NCBI RefSeq assembly: GCF_036227225.1
Contig: NZ_CP109444.1
Coordinates: forward strand, 7,483,501 to 7,547,500
DNA length: 64,000 nt
Source of the DNA: Streptomyces sp. NBC_01478
Lineage (GTDB): Bacteria; Actinomycetota; Actinomycetes; Streptomycetales; Streptomycetaceae
Direction: 5' to 3'
The stretch's first letter is position 1, and every line of letters starts with the position of its first letter. Shown here piece after piece: positions 61,846-64,000 of this stretch. The notes under the pieces were generated by a model that had not been told where the DNA came from, searched no databases, and saw nothing but the letters and a program-made list of their open reading frames with translations. Position numbers and translations under genes: made by a program.

Positions 61846-62028
61846 TCACCGATAGTCGTCTTCGTCCAGGGCGACTACGCGGGCCTGTTCCGCGATGTCG
61901 GCCTCGTTGGCCTTGGTCGGGTCGACGTCGGTCGGTTGTTCGCTGGCGTCGTCCTCGGGGGCTTCGGTGTCGAACGGGGCGTCGCTCTCGTCCTCGAACG
62001 TCGCGGGATCGCTTGGGTCGACGGTCAT
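61846..62028 (-). CDS. Small acidic protein
   Basis: 60 residues from ATG 62028, with a good AGGAAGGGAG ribosome site. Very acidic: MTVDPSDPATFEDESDAPF, then EAPEDDASEQPTDVDP, ending VALDEDDYR. No hydrophobic segment; likely disordered with a short C-terminal helix. No known function. The base pattern of its last codons is repeated downstream (61799-61815), apparently a decayed duplication. Confidence 0.72.
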   Translation of the reverse strand: MTVDPSDPATFEDESDAPFDTEAPEDDASEQPTDVDPTKANEADIAEQARVVALDEDDYR

Positions 62029-62188
62029 GGCGGGCTCCCTTCCTGCCTACGAGCCTAGGAGACACGGCGCAGGGGTGCCATGGCTGACGCCGTACGGCTG
62101 GGGCGGCGAACGGCTAATGACGACGAACCGCCAGTGACGGCCAGCGGCTTGTGACGGCGAACACACGAGCCACTGCGTGATCGTCTCG

Positions 62189-62194
62189 TAACAT
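62189..62194 (+). promoter_or_regulatory. TANNNT box 6 bases before the alpha/beta hydrolase gene at 62201
   Basis: TAACAT, then TGCCGC, then ATG. No ribosome site between. Confidence 0.48.
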
Positions 62195-62200
62195 TGCCGC

Positions 62201-63400
62201 ATGTCTTCGACAGAGCTGCCTTCCGTGTCGGCCGCCAGTGTGCTCCCCAAGGTGGCGCCCGTCAGGGTCGGCGAGGGGGAGCGGCTCAGGTCGGTCGGGC
62301 TCCCGGGGATCACCCTGACGGTCCGGTCGAGAGCGGGCGTGCGCGAGGGCCTGCCGCCCGCGCTGTACGTCCACGGGCTCGGCGGTTCCTCGCAGAACTG
62401 GTCGCAGCTCATGGCCGAGTTGGACGGCCTGGTCGACGGCGAGGCGCTGGACCTGCCGGGCTTCGGCGACTCCCCGCCACCGGACGACGGCGACTACTCC
62501 GTCACCGGGCACGCGCGCGCGGTCATCCGCTACCTCGACGCGGCCGAGCGCGGCCCGGTGCACCTCTTCGGCAACTCCCTGGGCGGCGCGGTCACGACCC
62601 GCGTGGCCGCGGTGCGCCCGGACCTCGTCCGTACGCTCACGCTGGTGTCCCCGGCCCTGCCGGAGATCCGCGTCCAGCGCTCGGCGGTACCGACGGCGCT
62701 GCTGGGCGTACCGGGGATCGCGGCCCTGTTCACCCGCATCAGCAGGGACTGGACGGCCGAACAGCGCGTCCGCGGGGTCCTGGGCCTCTGCTACGGCGAT
62801 CCCGGCCGGGTGACACCGGAGGCGTTCCGCTACGCGGTCGAGGAGTTGGAGCGACGGCTCCAACTCCCCTATTTCTGGGACGTGATGGCCCGTTCCTCGC
62901 GGGGCATCGTCAACGCGTACACCCTGGGCGGCCAACACGGCCTCTGGCGCCAGGCCGAACGCGTCCTCGCCCCGACCCTCCTCGTCTACGGCGGCCGGGA
63001 CCAGCTCGTCGGCTACCGCATGGCCCAGCGGGCTGCCCGTACTTTCCGCGACTCCCGCCTGCTGTCCCTGCCGGACGCGGGGCATGTCGCGATGATGGAG
63101 TACCCGGAGACGGTGGCGGCTGCGTTCCGTGAACTTCTCGCGGATGCGGGGGAGTTGGGTGCCGGTGCCGACAGTGCTGGGGACGGCGGTACGGATTCGG
63201 GTGCCGGTGCCGTGCGGGGGCGTCGTGCGGAGGCGGACGGTTTCGGCCGAGGTGGCGGGAGCGGTGCGCGGGGGTCCCGGGGCGGCGGTTCGGTGAGTAC
63301 GGTGAGTGATGCCGGCGGCGCGGGAGCGGACTTGGGATTCGGGTCCGGGTCCGGTGCCGGGGGCGATGACAAGGTCGACGATACGAACGCGGGGAGTTGA
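62201..63400 (+). CDS. Alpha/beta hydrolase with disordered Gly-rich C-terminal tail
   Basis: 399 residues from ATG 62201. Catalytic features: YVHGLGGSSQNW, nucleophile GNSLGG (about Ser128), acid in VYGGRDQLVG and His in LPDAGHVAMMEYP. The fold ends near residue 315. The last about 85 residues are Gly/Ser/Asp-rich low complexity (for example GAGADSAGDGGTDSGAG), without structure; the longer tail may vary among strains. Followed 9 bases later by the DUF3152-type gene, so likely co-transcribed. Confidence 0.86.
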   Translation: MSSTELPSVSAASVLPKVAPVRVGEGERLRSVGLPGITLTVRSRAGVREGLPPALYVHGLGGSSQNWSQLMAELDGLVDGEALDLPGFGDSPPPDDGDYSVTGHARAVIRYLDAAERGPVHLFGNSLGGAVTTRVAAVRPDLVRTLTLVSPALPEIRVQRSAVPTALLGVPGIAALFTRISRDWTAEQRVRGVLGLCYGDPGRVTPEAFRYAVEELERRLQLPYFWDVMARSSRGIVNAYTLGGQHGLWRQAERVLAPTLLVYGGRDQLVGYRMAQRAARTFRDSRLLSLPDAGHVAMMEYPETVAAAFRELLADAGELGAGADSAGDGGTDSGAGAVRGRRAEADGFGRGGGSGARGSRGGGSVSTVSDAGGAGADLGFGSGSGAGGDDKVDDTNAGS

Positions 63401-63409
63401 GGGGGCGAC

Positions 63410-64000
63410 GTGGGACGCCATAGTCGCCGTAGGTCCTCTGCGAAGGGTGAATCCGCGGATGCAGGCATAGGGGGCGCGGGGAAGGGCGGGAAGGGCGCTC
63501 GGGATTCCCGGGACGGCCGGGAGGCGCAAGGGGCTCAGGGGTCCCAGAGGGGGCAGGGAGGTCCGGCTGGGCCTGGATCTGTCCCTGGACCTGGACCTGG
63601 TGTGGCCCCTGGCCGACAGCGGCCTTCGGGGGGCGGGGATCCGGGGTACGGGGCGCCGGGAGCGGTCGACGGCACGCCTGCGCGGGGAGTTCCTCGGGGG
63701 CAGGGTGCGGCGGCTGCTCAATGGGGGGTACGGCTTCCTGACGGGACTCCGGCGCGGGGCGTACCGGGTTTCCAGGGTGGAACTCCGGCTCATGGCGTAC
63801 CGCGTTTCCAGGGGCCGCCGTCTGCGCAGGGTGCGCCGCGTTACGCGGATGGGACTCCTGCTCATGGTGTGCCGCGCCTGCCTGATGGAACCCCGGCTCA
63901 TGGTGTGCCGCGTTTCCAGGGGCAGCCGCCCGTACAAGGTGGGCCGCGTCTGCCTGATGGGACCCCCGCTCACGGCGTACCGCGCTTCCAAGGGCCGCCG
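63410..64000 (+). CDS. N-terminal part of a Gly/Pro-rich, probably DUF3152-type protein, cut by window end
   Basis: Open from GTG 63410 (after GAGGGGGCGAC) to the window end, 197 codons, no stop. Opens VGRHSRRRSSAKGESADAG; I recall DUF3152 proteins in Streptomyces beginning this way and following an alpha/beta hydrolase gene. The visible part is disordered: a Gly/Arg/Gln region, then repeats of DGTPAHGVPRFQG-like units (at least five, alternating with RLPDGTPAHG). The domain itself and any membrane helix would lie right of the window. Family call is tentative; that it is coding is supported by the in-frame peptide repeats and ribosome site. Confidence 0.65.
   Translation, partial: MGRHSRRRSSAKGESADAGIGGAGKGGKGARDSRDGREAQGAQGSQRGQGGPAGPGSVPGPGPGVAPGRQRPSGGGDPGYGAPGAVDGTPARGVPRGQGAAAAQWGVRLPDGTPARGVPGFQGGTPAHGVPRFQGPPSAQGAPRYADGTPAHGVPRLPDGTPAHGVPRFQGQPPVQGGPRLPDGTPAHGVPRFQGPP

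Overview
The window is a roughly 72% GC stretch of chromosome from a Streptomyces (actinomycete). The evidence is the codon use, frequent GTG starts, a mycothiol gene (mshB), meso-DAP pathway genes, actinobacterial small proteins (families known as DUF3117 and DUF3107), and a gene order matching the S. coelicolor bldK-to-mshB-to-sigma/htrA/tatB/mrp region. Much of the same order is also known from Mycobacterium tuberculosis (dapE, LOG-like, folP2, DivIVA-like, tag; methyltransferase, sigE, rseA, htrA, tatB, mrp). I see no rRNA, tRNA, CRISPR array, insertion sequence or prophage. The window cuts one gene at each end.

Bases 1-15,600 hold three oligopeptide ABC importers side by side. The first, on the + strand and cut at its left end, is probably bldKC-D-E. 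The second is a complete, divergent five-gene operon on the - strand (2963-8825), whose binding protein is held by a C-terminal membrane anchor instead of a lipid. The third is a + strand five-gene operon (9185-15585) clearly paralogous to the first. In the third, about 800 bases of decayed tandem copies of the permease/ATPase junction sit between permease and ATPase.

Bases 15,700-25,961 carry an S9 peptidase, a small membrane protein, mshB, a membrane protein, a very large glycine/proline-rich membrane-anchored protein with a peptidoglycan-binding-type domain, and an ABC-2 exporter with its own histidine kinase and response regulator. Bases 26,095-36,377 are a biosynthesis and housekeeping block: SirB1-like protein, GNAT acetyltransferase, ferredoxin, dapC, two secreted or anchored envelope proteins, dapE, a LOG-like hydrolase, a folP2-type DHPS homologue, a DivIVA-like protein, tag and an enoyl-CoA hydratase.

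Bases 36,753-42,069 are an envelope-stress block: O-methyltransferase, ECF sigma factor, zinc anti-sigma factor, HtrA protease and TatB. Bases 43,070-48,744 hold mrp and a magnesium-related group: a DUF1003 protein, an MgtE-N/CBS protein without the channel, and CorA. The rest is a mixture: SUFU-domain protein, MFS exporter, PHP phosphoesterase, MarC, NYN nuclease, two alpha/beta hydrolases, a DEAD-box helicase with a long basic repeat tail, a ferritin-like protein, DUF3107, a TetR regulator, and the start of a DUF3152-type protein.

A theme across the window is that eleven genes have a TANNNT box exactly 6 or 7 bases before the start codon, the arrangement expected of leaderless mRNAs.
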